The notes under the pieces are model-generated. The model ran no database searches and was not told where the DNA came from. It saw nothing but the letters and a program-made list of their open reading frames with translations. This document shows, piece by piece, positions 53,984 to 64,000 of a stretch of DNA of 64,000 nt. Both the position numbers and the translations under genes were made by a program. Within the stretch, counting starts at the first letter, position 1. Each line of letters opens with the position of its first letter. The stretch is taken from contig PDHQ01000062.1 of the NCBI GenBank assembly GCA_003339415.1, forward strand, positions 7,307 through 71,306, in the 5' to 3' direction. This DNA comes from Ophiocordyceps camponoti-saundersi (nom. inval.). Lineage: Eukaryota; Ascomycota; Sordariomycetes; Hypocreales; Ophiocordycipitaceae.

Positions 53984-55330
53984 ATGAGCTTTGCTCTACA
54001 GAGAAATGTGCCTGTCAATTCCTTCCTCCGCACCGTCAACGCCTCCGTGGCATGCTGCTCTCGACGCCTCTCCTCCTCACCACCACCCACAACATCATCA
54101 ATAACAACGAGCCGATGGCTGCAGCGACGACAGCTGGCTACGTCGCGTCGTCTAAGCGGTCGCGGTAATTCTTCTCCCTCGTCTTCTTCCTCCTCACCCG
54201 CAGGAGATAGTCGTCATCAACACCATCATCAACATCATCAGTCTTCTTCTTCTCCTTCTCCGCCGACAAAAACCACTGAGGCGGGTGGGGGGGATTCTGC
54301 GCAGCGGAAAAAGCCTCGAGCAAAACCGGCCAAGGACTCGTTGCTACGACTCGCCATCGTCGCTCAGCTTCCAAAAGATGGAGATGAGAAGGCGGGCGGG
54401 CGAGCGGATCCCTCAACCACGGTCAGCGCCGCTTGCGTGGCGGAATCGTTCAAGATGCCGGTCGTCATTGAGATCCTGACGTCGCACGGCTTCGCCGTCG
54501 ACCCGCACGGCATCGGCTTCGATTCGAGCGAGGTGGTCCACGCCCGTTCCGCCAACGGGGGAGACATCTTCGTCTTCCCCTCCGGCACCGTCGTCACCTG
54601 GTCGTTGCCCATCGACGACGTCTTTGGCTATCTGATGCGCGCCGCCGACGCGCCCCACGAGCCCGAGCTTCGCGAGTTCGAAGACTTGGATTTCGTCGTC
54701 GACGAAAACAGACCCGTGTGCACCATGAGCGGCGACCTCATCATCCTCGGCACCAAACGCGATCAAACGGGCGGGATCCACGGCACCAGACGAGATCAAA
54801 CGGACGGGAAACCGCTGAGCACGACCCTCGCAAAGGTCGCCTTCTCCTCCGGCCTCGCCCGCAGCACGAAGCTGGCCGTGATCGAGAACACGCTCACCAT
54901 GTACATTGACAGCATGAGGAACATCCCCTCCCTCCTCTCGAGCGGCTCCGGCGTACCGCTCGGCCGCAGCTTCATCCTCAAGAAGACGGGCGAGCTGCTC
55001 AGCCTCCGGGCCCGTCTGAACCACTACTGGGAACTGACGGACGCCGTGCCGGACATCTTCTGGGACATCAAGGGCCTGGAGAACTACTACGAACTCGTCG
55101 GCCGGGCCCTCGACGTCAAGGTTCGCATCCAGATCCTCAACCAGAAGATGGACTACGCGCAGGAGATTGCCACCGTCCTGCGGGAAATGGCCAGCGAGCG
55201 TCACGGAACGCGCCTCGAGCTCATCATCATCCTCCTCATCGCCGTCGAGGTCATCTTTGAGCTGCGCCGTATTGTTCTCGAATACACGGCGACTACTAAT
55301 GAGGAAGAGCCTCTCCCCGCCGCGTCTTGA
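53984..55330 (+). CDS. DUF155 / RMND1-like mitochondrial protein (Mrx10/Sif family)
   Basis: Single exon of 448 aa from the ATG at 53984. The N-terminal ~60 residues are rich in Arg, Ser and Thr and poor in acidic residues (VNASVACCSRRLSSSPPPTT), consistent with a mitochondrial presequence, then low-complexity Ser/His. The DUF155 core is clear: GDIFVFPSGTVVTWSLPIDD, LARSTKLAVIENTLTMYIDS, LKKTGELLSLRARLNHYWEL, then FWDIKGLENYYELVGRALDV, and a C-terminal membrane helix (LELIIILLIAVEVIFELRRI). Known relatives: human RMND1 and yeast Mrx10, inner-membrane proteins that support mitochondrial translation. A 33-bp tandem duplication inside the core (54749-54814) adds a second copy of a GTxRDQT segment. 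It starts only 353 bp from the RIP-mutated element yet shows no sign of RIP damage. Confidence 0.88.
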   Translation: MSFALQRNVPVNSFLRTVNASVACCSRRLSSSPPPTTSSITTSRWLQRRQLATSRRLSGRGNSSPSSSSSSPAGDSRHQHHHQHHQSSSSPSPPTKTTEAGGGDSAQRKKPRAKPAKDSLLRLAIVAQLPKDGDEKAGGRADPSTTVSAACVAESFKMPVVIEILTSHGFAVDPHGIGFDSSEVVHARSANGGDIFVFPSGTVVTWSLPIDDVFGYLMRAADAPHEPELREFEDLDFVVDENRPVCTMSGDLIILGTKRDQTGGIHGTRRDQTDGKPLSTTLAKVAFSSGLARSTKLAVIENTLTMYIDSMRNIPSLLSSGSGVPLGRSFILKKTGELLSLRARLNHYWELTDAVPDIFWDIKGLENYYELVGRALDVKVRIQILNQKMDYAQEIATVLREMASERHGTRLELIIILLIAVEVIFELRRIVLEYTATTNEEEPLPAAS

Positions 55331-57609
55331 AGAGCCTTTTTTTTTGTGTCCTTTTCCCTTTCCTTTCGTCCTCTTATCAACAAAAAGCAAGGTCCAATTC
55401 TACTGCCTCTTTTTTCTCCCCTCTTGTTCCCGTTGCTGTTTACTCTAGAACGCAGTGCCTCGATTCTATTCATCCATCCATCCATCTCTCCATCCCTCCA
55501 CATCGACGTTTCCCTTCCCTCCCTCTGTTCTTCTATATATAAACATCCTCTCCCCTCCTCCATTCTCAACCCCAGTTAATGATACGACTAACCATCTCCC
55601 CTCTCTTCCCTCCCATCCTCCATCATCCACGTCTCCAACCCACCCGTCTCCCAACGACGACAGATATTTTTTTCCACCATTCGCATCGTAACATGCCCTC
55701 TGAACAAAAAGAAACAAACGGATTCGTTTGGACCGTCAGACCTCCAATGTCATTCGGTTCTCATTCCATCCGAAGATCATGATCTTAGCTACCCTTTAGA
55801 TCCTCGTCTTCACCGGTCAGGTTGATGACCTTGGGAGTCGAGTCTGAATGAAGCGTACATTTCTCTTGTCTTGACTTGTCTTGACTCGTTCTTTGTTCTC
55901 GCTTAAAGGTTGTCATCAAATATGCCTTCCCCCTTTTACCCTCTGAAAGTCATGTTCGTATGTACCTACGTTGAGGCCCCGACCCCATCGTGAGATGATG
56001 ACGCCTCTCTTGAATTCACATCTTCTACTTCCTCCACTTTACCGTGCAACAACCACTTCAACGACTCGAGTATTTCTACTCCCAGCTACAACAGGCGACA
56101 TACCATGTCACCTCGTGAGTCGTAGCACCTCGTCAATGCCCCCCCACAAGTCCACCAAGACGACCATCGTCACTACAACCTCACCTACTAACCCTTCTAT
56201 TCACCCATCTTACTCTACGCCTCAACCCAAAAAAAAGACCTACAAAACACCATCACCAGATCAAAAAGTCAATCCAGGCTGAGACAGAAAGTCATGGTTC
56301 TCCATTACTTACTTGCTCAGGCGAGCCAGTCTCTACCCTACCAACTCCAAAAGCTAGCTAGATATCAAGACGGAGACGAACAATGATCAGTCCCTCTCCT
56401 CTTCCCAACACCCAGTCGAGCTCCCAGTCAGTGCAAAGGGTATATAATTGACCGTCCCATCCAGAGTTTCCGTCTCAAAAAAAAGTTTTTTTTTCGTTAT
56501 TTTTCGTGTTTTTTTTCATGGTGTTTTGATTCTTTATTTTCCTCTCCTCTCCTCTCCTCTCCTCTCCTCTCCTTTCTTCACCTCCCCTCTCCTCCCCTCT
56601 CTCGGTGGCACAATCTTCATCCTCAACTGCAGAATCCGTCGGCCATGTCAAAAGATGTCTGAAACCGCAAGTCCCCCCATCATCACCCGTACAAAGACGG
56701 GTTGAAGATGTCCGGAATCGACGTTTAAAACGATGATCTGGCTTCCCTAGTCGTCACCGCAGGCAATGACGAGGCCAACGACTTCCCGTAGAATCAGAGT
56801 CCCGCCCACCGAGGTCGGCCCAACTGGCCTCTGGGCCGCAAAACCTGCGTAGTCATATCGTAATTGGTATCGTCGTCGCTGCCGTTGACCTGAGAGGCTT
56901 TCCGGTCCGTTGCCCATCAACAAAGCCCACAGCATCTTTCCCCCCTCCGAGTAAACGAGAAATGAGCCGAGTGCGCCATGCCTCGTCTCATGTCTCGTTC
57001 AAAGTCATCCGTCTTAAACGCCATCTCGCTCCCCGTTTCCCGCTTCCTCCTCCCGCTTCCCCTCTCGCAATTTGGTGGTCGTAACGCGTGACTGTGTCTC
57101 TTTGTTTTCGCGTCTTGTGAGTTTTCGCCGCCTTCTCCTATGCCGTCCGCCCTCCTTCTGTCCCGCCATCGTCCTGGGAGTCTGCAGAAGCACGAAGCCT
57201 GCCGACCACAAGCTGACGTGATCTGGAATGGCGCGATTGAAAAAGAGAAAAGAAGAGTAGTAAAAAGAAAAAAAAGAGAGAGAGAGAAGAGATGGAGCGA
57301 GGCCGCCTGCCAGCGCCAGAATCCGTCCTGTGAGTCCGCTCACCCTTGGGTAGAGAGTGAAATCTCCAGCACGAGGAAGAAGAGGCAGGATGTTCATCAT
57401 CATCCGCCGGCGCGCTGGATCGCCGACGGAGGGGAGTAGTGTACAATCCAACATTAAATCAACACGAGTCGGGTGTAAGGAAAATAAAGGGGTTGGATGG
57501 GGGAAGAAAGAAGGAGAATAAAAGAGAAAAATCAGCATCACCTTGTCGTGCTCCGAAACGCCGATCCATAACCGCTCCCTCCACCTACCTCCCGGATGGA
57601 ATAGGAGAG
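55331..57609. other. 2.3-kb gene-poor region between convergent genes
   Basis: No supportable gene. TCCA repeats lie at 55470-55500, a CTCCT pentanucleotide array at about 56541-56573, T and A runs are common, and purine-rich AGAGAG lies near 57275-57290. Open frames are proline- or serine-rich. A small unrecognised gene or non-coding RNA cannot be excluded from sequence alone. Confidence 0.6.
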
Positions 57610-59266
57610 TTAGGATGGTGGATCACGGGGCAGGCCGCGACCGCGACCGCGATCACCGCGACCGCGATAGGTACCTCGGCCGCGACCCCTCCCGCGGAAG
57701 CCGTTGTGCTGGCCGTTCTGGACCTGCCAATTGCTCTGCATCGGGGCTTGGGGGAGGCCATGCTGGTGCTGATGCTGGTGCTGATGCTGGTGCTGGTGCT
57801 GCTGATGCGGCGCCTGGCCGGGCTGCTGCGCGTTCTTTGGAAGGCTGGAGATGGGGCGGGGGATGGATTCGGGGTTTTCGTAGACGTAGAGGCTCTTGTC
57901 GATGCTGGACGGGATGGGTTGAATCTCGGTGCCGAGATCGCGCTCGATGTTGTAGAGGTTGAAACGGTCATCCCAGTTGATGAGATTGATGGCCAGGCCC
58001 AGATGGCCATAGCGACCGGATCGGCCGATGCGGTGAAGGTAGGTCTCGGCGTTCTTGGGAAAGTCAAAGTTGATGACGACATTGACGGCCTGAATGTCGA
58101 TGCCGCGGGTGAGGAGGTCGGAGCAGACGAGATTCCGGCAGACGCCGTTGCGGAAGTCGTGGAAGACGCGGTTGCGAGCTTGCTGGGCCATCCTGGCGTG
58201 GCTGTAAAAGCATGAGTAACCCAGCTCGGTAATCTTCTTGGCGAGCAGCTCGACGCGGTTGGTCGAATTGCAAAAGATGATGGATTGGTTGATCTGCAGC
58301 TTGGAGAAGAGTGTGTTGAGGCAATGGACTTTTTGCTTTTCCTCGACGAAGGCGTAGTATTGGGTGATGCCGCGGAGGGTGAGTTCATCCATGAGGTTGA
58401 TCTCGTAGGGACTGACCATGTTGCGGTCGGAAAAGTCTTTGACGGAGATGGGGAAGGTGGCGGAGAAGAGCATGACCTGACGATCTTTGGGGTGGAACTG
58501 CAGCAGCTGTTCGATGACGGGGGTGAATTCGATGGACAGCAGCTTGTCGGCCTCGTCCATGATGAACATGGGACACTCGCTCAGGTCGGCGACGTTCTTG
58601 CCGGCCAAGTCGAGGATGCGGCCCGGGGTTCCGACGACGACGTGGACCGGGTCCGCGAGCCGCAGGATATCGTCTCGCAGGCCGGTACCGCCGGTGGTGA
58701 CCATGACGTTGACGCCCAGGTGCTTGCCGAGCGTCTTGCAGACCTGCGACGTCTGCATGGCAAGCTCGCGAGTGGGGACGAGGATGAGGCATTGGATCTT
58801 GGACACCTTGGGGTTGATGCGCTCGAGGGCGGGGATGACGAAGGCGGCCGTCTTGCCGGTGCCGTTCTTTGCCCTCGCCAGGATGTCACGGCCTGTCAGG
58901 GCCACGGGGATGGCCTCCTCTTGGATCGGCGACGGCTTCTCGAAACCGGTCTCGAAGATGCCCATGAGCAAGTCTCGCTTCAGCGCAAAGTTTTCGAATT
59001 CGAGGCCTTTTGTTTTCGTCACATCCTGACCAAGGCAAAAGGTTCAGTCAGCGACGCGTAAAAAGAGTGCACCGACTGCAGACATACTTCTGTTTGTTGT
59101 CGGTTATCCTTTGCCGGGATTTTCAGCGACCTCTTCCAATCGGCACCTTCGCTAAAACACCGACAATCATCAGAACGAGACGGAGACTCCTTTCATCAGC
59201 TGACCGAGAATGCGACACGAACCTGATTTGGGTGCTTCGCAGCTGATCTGCCAGCTGGTCCGTCAT
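57610..59266 (-). CDS. DHH1: DEAD-box RNA helicase Dhh1 (DDX6 family)
   Basis: Three exons, 59223-59266, 59088-59151 and 57610-59025, give 507 aa. The N-terminus [20 protein letters not shown] leads into the Q motif ([20 protein letters not shown]), motif I AKNGTGKT, Ia PTRELAMQ, Ib TPGRI, II DEAD, III SAT, then [20 protein letters not shown] and [10 protein letters not shown]. All helicase residues are present. Known role: activator of decapping and translational repressor in P-bodies. The C-terminal tail is Gln/His-rich (a run of alternating H and Q encoded by a GTGCTG/ATGCTG array) and then Arg-Gly-rich ([19 protein letters not shown]), low-complexity features linked with condensation. The first two small exons restore the conserved N-terminus. 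Confidence 0.96.
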
Positions 59267-60132
59267 GTTGTGTCGCCTATGGCCTTCGTTTTTCGTTGGT
59301 TTTTCCTTGGGTTGCGGAGACCTCCAGTCGAGGGAGGGGGGGGAGCTGAATTGTGTGTGTTTTTTTTTCTCTCTCCTTCGATCAAAAGCGGGGAGAGAGG
59401 GGAGAGAGAGGGGAGGAGGATGATGATGAGGGGAATCGAGAGGCGTCGACGGAAGACACTTTTGTATTTGTAGGAATCCTTTATTACTCTTCTTCCCCGT
59501 GGTTGGTTGTTGATTGCCTTCAGCCCCGTAAGGCCACGGTCCGCGGAGGGAGGAAAGGGAGAGAGGGGTGAAGTGGGAGGGAGCGTTGCTGAAATTCAAC
59601 GGCGGCGGAAGCTTAGGCTCGCGCCGTTTTTCGTCGAGGCAATGCTCGTTTTGGGCAGCTGGCAAAAGGGGAGGGGAGGGGAGGGGAGGAGAAGGAGCAG
59701 GATGTGCCTGGTTCTCTGCAAATGCCCGTGTGCTCGGAGAAGAAGCAAGGCGATTGATGATGATAATGATGGGACGTGTTGGCTCTCTTGATGAAGGGTG
59801 AGGGAGTTGGTGATGGATACTCTGGGGAAGAATCTGGTCGAGGTGGATGTGCGTGTGCTCCCTCTCTCGCCTGCCCCGGGCTTTGGGAGGAGGGGCTCAC
59901 GTGATACGAAGGGGAAGGGGGGAACGCTGCCCTGTTACTGACTGACACTGAGTCTGTGAGGCAGCTGTATCCGTGCCTGCGGAGAGTTGGGAGGTGAATC
60001 TCTGCCTCGACCATCCAACACCTACATACATGTCCAAAGACGCCCCTGATTCTGACTGAGCATAGAGGAACATACATACATACATGCATATCTAACAGAC
60101 GTATATAGCATGTATCCTATTTCCTTGGCCTC
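59267..60132. other. Intergenic region between DHH1 and the acyl-CoA dehydrogenase
   Basis: About 865 bp with purine-rich (GGGGAGA, AGGGGA) repeats at 59380-59430 and 59665-59700. A TCACGTGA palindrome lies at 59897-59904 and ACATACAT repeats near 60070. Frames lack domains; no gene is supported. Confidence 0.55.
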
Positions 60133-61994
60133 CTACAGCTTCATCCCCATGGCCTTGGCCACCCGCAAGCTCTGCCGCATGCTCAGATCCAGCATAATCT
60201 CCTCGCTACCACCGGGGATGGCGTAGGCCCTGACGTCGCGGTACAGCCTCTCGACCATGCCACCCTGCCCGCCGCGCGAGTAGCTGAGGCCTCCGAAGAT
60301 CTGGCTGGCCTCGCGGGCGCAAAACTCAAACGTCACCGTCGACTGCGCCTTGAGACCGGCGATGGGTCCGCCCAGCCGGAGCATGGCCTCGGTCTCGTTC
60401 ATCTTATCGCCCTGGTATACTAGGTTCTCCAGCCAGTTGTAGGACGCCTCGATCTGGCGCGCCATGTGAGCCAGCTTCAGCCGGATGACCGGATGGTCGA
60501 TGAGCTTCTTGCCAAACGTCCGACGCTTGTTGGCGTACTTGACCGACTCCTCGAAGCAGCAGCGTGAGAAGCGGAGGCACTGGATGATGATGCCCATGCG
60601 CTCGTGGTTGAAGTTTGTCATGATGACTGCGCCGATGAAGAAAACGTGTGTCAGCCCGTCTCTATAAGCCTCAAATATCATGTCCTCCTCCTTCTCCTCC
60701 TCTTCCTCGTCAACGTACCTCGGAAGCCCTGGTTCTTCTTGCCCAGCAGGTTCTCGACAGGAACCTTGACGTCCTCAAAGGTGATGTACGTCGTGCCAGA
60801 CGACCAGACGCCCTGACAGTCCATGCGGCGGGTGGTGACGCCCTCGCCCCGCTCAATGAGCAGCAAGCTGACGCCGTTCATACCCGGTCCCCCAGTACGG
60901 ACGGCGGTAGTAAAGTAGTCGCACCAGATTCCGTTGGTGATCCACTTCTTCTCGCCGTTGACGATGAAGTGCTTGCCGTCGTCGCTGAGGCGGGCCTCAC
61001 ACGTCAAGTTAGCCACGTCGCTACCGGCGTCAGGCTCGGTGATGGCCAAGCAGATGCGCTTGTCGCCCGCGAGGATCCCCGGCATGATGCGGTCCTTGAG
61101 CTCCTCTGTGCCGAACTTGATGACGGGCGGGCAGCCGATGCCGAAGCCGCCGATGATGTTCCAGACGAAGCCACCGGAGCCGGTACGCGACAGCTCGTCC
61201 GTCACCAGCATCTCGTGGAACAGATCCCATTGCTCGGGCGGCACCGACTGTACTCCCGAGGCGTACTTGGTCGGATACTTAACCCCCAGGAGGCCGGCCA
61301 GGTATCCGCGACGGCCCATCTCCTTGTAGACTTCGTCCGGCACCTTTTTCGCCTCGTCCCACTCCGTCACGTTGGGCATGATGTCCGTGTCGATCCATTC
61401 GCGCACCTCGGCCCTCAGAGCAGCATGCGACTCGTTAAAGTATGGCGAGTGGTACTTTCAAAGGTCAACCCAACAGGGTTCCACGAGAACCCAAGGAAAA
61501 GAGGAGAGAGAGAGTTTTTCAACTCACGTTCTGGTACCACGCCGGATCGGCAAAGGGGATCTGGTGGCCAAACGGCTCCAAAGCCTCGGAAACGGCCTCG
61601 TGGCCCGTCGTCTTGGGCGGAGCGGCGGCCTTGGGCGGAGGAGCGGGTTTTGCCTTTGGCTTCGGCTTGGGCTTGGTATCGAGCGAGCCGACCTGTAAAC
61701 CAGCCTGATACTTTTTAAGGATGCCCTCGTTATGGTACTTCCAGAACTGCTTCGAAGCGTCCTTGCCAGCTACACGCTGGAGAATCTTCTTTCCGCCTAC
61801 AAGCGGTGAGAGGGTACATAAGTGTCAGCAACAAACAAGGCAAGAAGAAAAGGGGAGTCCCTCATTCTCTTCAGCTTACCCGGATGATCATCCTGGAACT
61901 TGGTGAGGTCATAAACGTCACCGTCGACGATAATGTACAGGTTATCCGGCGTGTTGTGCGACGCCACGTCGGTAGAGGTGAAGACCTTGGACAT
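60133..61994 (-). CDS. Cytochrome b5-acyl-CoA dehydrogenase fusion protein
   Basis: Four exons, 61880-61994, 61528-61796, 60719-61454 and 60133-60626, give 537 aa. Residues ~1-80 form a cytochrome b5 heme domain: VFTSTDVASHNTPDNLYIIV, YDLTKFQDDHPGGKK with the HPGG heme ligand, and KQFWKYHNEGILKKY with the second histidine region. A Pro/Lys/Ala linker (KPKPKPKAKPAPPPKAAAPP) leads to an acyl-CoA dehydrogenase of ~400 residues: AITEPDAGSDVANLTCEARL, the flavin-contact block KKWITNGIWCDYF, and a C-terminal domain with FGGLSYSRGGQGGMVERLYR then AIPGGSEEIMLDLSMRQSLR. Known members of this fused architecture occur in fungi; the b5 domain may pass electrons to or from the flavin. Substrate is not deducible, and no classical peroxisomal tail is seen (ends GMKL). 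Confidence 0.9.
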
Positions 61995-62752
61995 GGTTGA
62001 CGTATCAGCGGAACAAGAAGAAGAGGTAAGAAAAGCAGAAGACGACGAAGAAGAAGAAGTTGACGGCGAAATCTATACAGGTGTAGTCTAAAAGACAGAT
62101 GCCCGGACACGCAGACGAGAGAGTTATGCGTGCGTCTTGTGTCAGATCCCCAAGGTGCGAGTAAGCAAAGGAAGAAAAGGGAGGGGAGGGAGAGAGAGAA
62201 AGACTAATAGAGAGAGAATACTAATGTCTCAAGGCCCGGAGAAGCTCTCCCAAGTCCCCCATCTTCACATGTTATCCGTACATGGGCTCATTACGAGGAA
62301 TGCAGCTAGTTTCGCTACGAGCATGCGGTTAGAGGCGAACAGGGAAGTTACCTCTTTGGCTCGGTGGCTAACACCGGCGATTCGCGCAGGAATCACATGT
62401 ACTGCTCGGACAGGAAGCTAACTGACATTAGGTACCGATTCTCCGGGGGGGTCGCCCTCCCTAGGCATGTCACGCGCCCCATCCATCCATCCCCCCCCTC
62501 AACCCCCGATCCCGAATGTGGGGATGCCGAGGCTCCGAAAAGGCGGACAGCCAGTCGGAGCGCCAGCATTGCCAACTTACTTATATACTGACGTAGCAAG
62601 CTAGTAGTACGAGAGGAACGAGATGACGATACCCTCACATCACGACACAGTCTTGCCAAACCACGGGTCAACCTGTCACCTGTCATCTGCATCAATGTGC
62701 GTACATACATACATAGATCAACCCCCGTGCGCCAACTCCATCCAACCCAACT
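61995..62752. other. Intergenic region between acyl-CoA dehydrogenase and FEN1
   Basis: About 760 bp with the upstream region of the acyl-CoA dehydrogenase and the 3' side of FEN1 (same strand). TTCTTC repeats lie near 62018-62062, purine repeats at 62175-62215, and CCATCCATCC with a C run near 62480-62497. No gene is supported. Confidence 0.55.
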
Positions 62753-64000
62753 TCAAGCCCCCCCAGCCCTGGGCTTCGCCTTCGCCGCCGCCTTCTCCTT
62801 CTTCTCCAACTTCAACTTCTTCTTCTTCTCCTCATTCTTCTCCTCCACCTTACGCTTAAGAGCGCTCTTCTCCTCCTCCGACTTGGGCACAACCTTGAAG
62901 AAGCCCTCGAGCCGCGCCTGCTGCGAAGACTTGAGGTTCTTCTCCAGCCTGGCCGCCCCTCCCCGGACCCTCTCCTCCGAGAAGCCCTTTTCCTTGACGA
63001 GGAATTCCACCAGGCCCTCCGTCTCCGGCTTCTCCCACTTGAAGTCGCAGAGGGGGTCGTCCGCCTTGCGCACCTCGGGCTCGAAGAAGAGCTGCCGCGC
63101 GTCCTCAAACGGCCAGTCCGTTGGGAGCGTGTACTTTTTCTTGCTGTCGTTTTCGATGGCTTCCACCACCTTTTCTAGCGAGCCGTGTTCGCGTATCAGC
63201 TTGAGGGCCGTCGTCGGCCCGATCTTGGGAATCGGGTCAAGATAATCGCAGCCGAGTAGAATGCAGAGGTCGACAAACTGCAACAAGTCAGCCACAGCCA
63301 CTCATTCCCCCCCCCCCCCCCCCATCGTGTAGAAGAAAAACACCGCCTCTCACCTGTTTCCTCTCCATCTTCAGCCCCTCCAAAACCTTGTCCAACCGAA
63401 TTTCCTGAATCGGCTCCTTCCGCTGCTCACTAAACGTAAGATGGCGCAGCAGAATCGGCGTATCGAAGCAAAGCGTATCCATGTCCTCGCTCGCCGCCGC
63501 ATACACCTTACCCGCCCGCGCCAGCACGGCACACTGGGCCTCCGCCTCCGTCGGCGCAACGATGAAGGGGACGCCCATGAGCTTGAGAAGCCGCTGACAC
63601 TCGGCGTTGTGCTCTCGCGTCACCCGCACCGTCCGCCGCGAGAACTTCTCCACGTCTTCGGCCGTGCCCGTCTCCTTGGCTTCCTCAAGGCCCTCGTTCG
63701 CCTCCTTCTTACGCTGAAACCGCTTCGCCAGCTCGCCCGACTTGAGCTTCGGCGGCGCCCCGTCGAAGACGTAGAGGGGCTTGATGCCGTTGTCCACCAT
63801 CCTCAGCGTCCGGTAGAACATGCCCATAAGGTGCGACGTCGTCTCTCCGCTTTCGTTCATCAGCTGCTGCCCGTCCGATCGCACGGCGATGAGGAAGCTG
63901 TAGATGCTCATAGACGCGTCCTGGCTTGTCATCATCAGCGAAACACCGTGTAGGAAGCGCTGAGGGGAGGACCAAACGCACGATGGCCACTTTGCGTCCA
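62753..64000 (-). CDS. RAD27: Flap endonuclease 1 (Fen1/Rad27), 5' end cut by window
   Basis: Exons 63982-64000 (partial), 63354-63920 and 62753-63277, in frame; 370 codons are visible. The partial exon ends GRKVAI and joins [14 protein letters not shown], so the usual first ~26 residues lie beyond the right edge. Catalytic metal-binding residues are in place: [55 protein letters not shown] (helix-two-turn-helix DNA grip). The C-terminal PCNA-binding box is [10 protein letters not shown], followed by a basic Lys-rich tail ([20 protein letters not shown]). Known role: cuts 5' flaps in Okazaki-fragment maturation and long-patch base excision repair. Confidence 0.96.

Overview
The window reads as nuclear DNA of a filamentous ascomycete (Pezizomycotina, most likely a Sordariomycete; Hypocreales is a guess). 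The support is: GC-rich coding DNA; short GT-AG introns, mostly about 40-90 nt; fungal-specific proteins (DASH subunit Spc34, Mis14/Nsl1, a Ppo fatty-acid oxygenase, a DIM-2 type cytosine methyltransferase, a GT90 CAP10-like protein); and an AT-rich block with the transition-only mutation pattern of repeat-induced point mutation (RIP). I built 23 protein-coding models by hand, one cut by the right edge, and added up exon lengths to check reading frame. All close in frame except one uncertain junction in the GT90 gene.

Layout. 0.3-13.4 kb is an accessory, metabolic stretch: a secreted polyamine oxidase and a divergent APC-type permease, a cystathionine gamma-synthase-like PLP enzyme, an aldehyde dehydrogenase, and a convergent Ppo-type dioxygenase/P450 fusion whose P450 half has lost its heme-ligating cysteine. 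15.0-24.3 kb is housekeeping: an AMSH-like K63 deubiquitinase, prefoldin subunit 6, Vps4, the mitochondrial transcription factor Mtf1, a RING protein and Spc34. 26.4-35.1 kb carries a GT90 protein, the replication initiator Sld2 and a DIM-2-like DNA methyltransferase. 38.1-47.6 kb carries an Lst7/folliculin protein, Rpt3, a small conserved fungal protein, Mis14 and Sec14. 48.3-53.6 kb is a heavily RIP-mutated retroelement relic with matching 164-bp direct terminal repeats. 54.0-64.0 kb carries a DUF155/RMND1-like mitochondrial protein, Dhh1, a cytochrome b5-acyl-CoA dehydrogenase fusion and Fen1/Rad27 (first exon cut by the window edge).

Themes. Vps4 and the AMSH-like protease both act on the ESCRT/endosome pathway. 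Spc34 and Mis14 are kinetochore parts. Sld2 and Fen1 act in replication. The DIM-2-like enzyme and the RIP-scarred element are a maintenance enzyme and a typical substrate of fungal genome defence in one window. I did not find an obviously new multi-gene system. The strongest non-routine signals are the RIP edge pattern in the terminal repeats, the cysteine-less Ppo, and the first-13-kb gene group.

Caveats. Two N gaps (14292-14296, 47719-47728) sit in very long C or G runs. Each is flanked by a degraded, G/C-skewed copy of its own other flank, so these two intergenic stretches look like assembly artefacts. A 74-bp perfect direct repeat (1-74 and 5768-5841) also ends at C runs in both copies.
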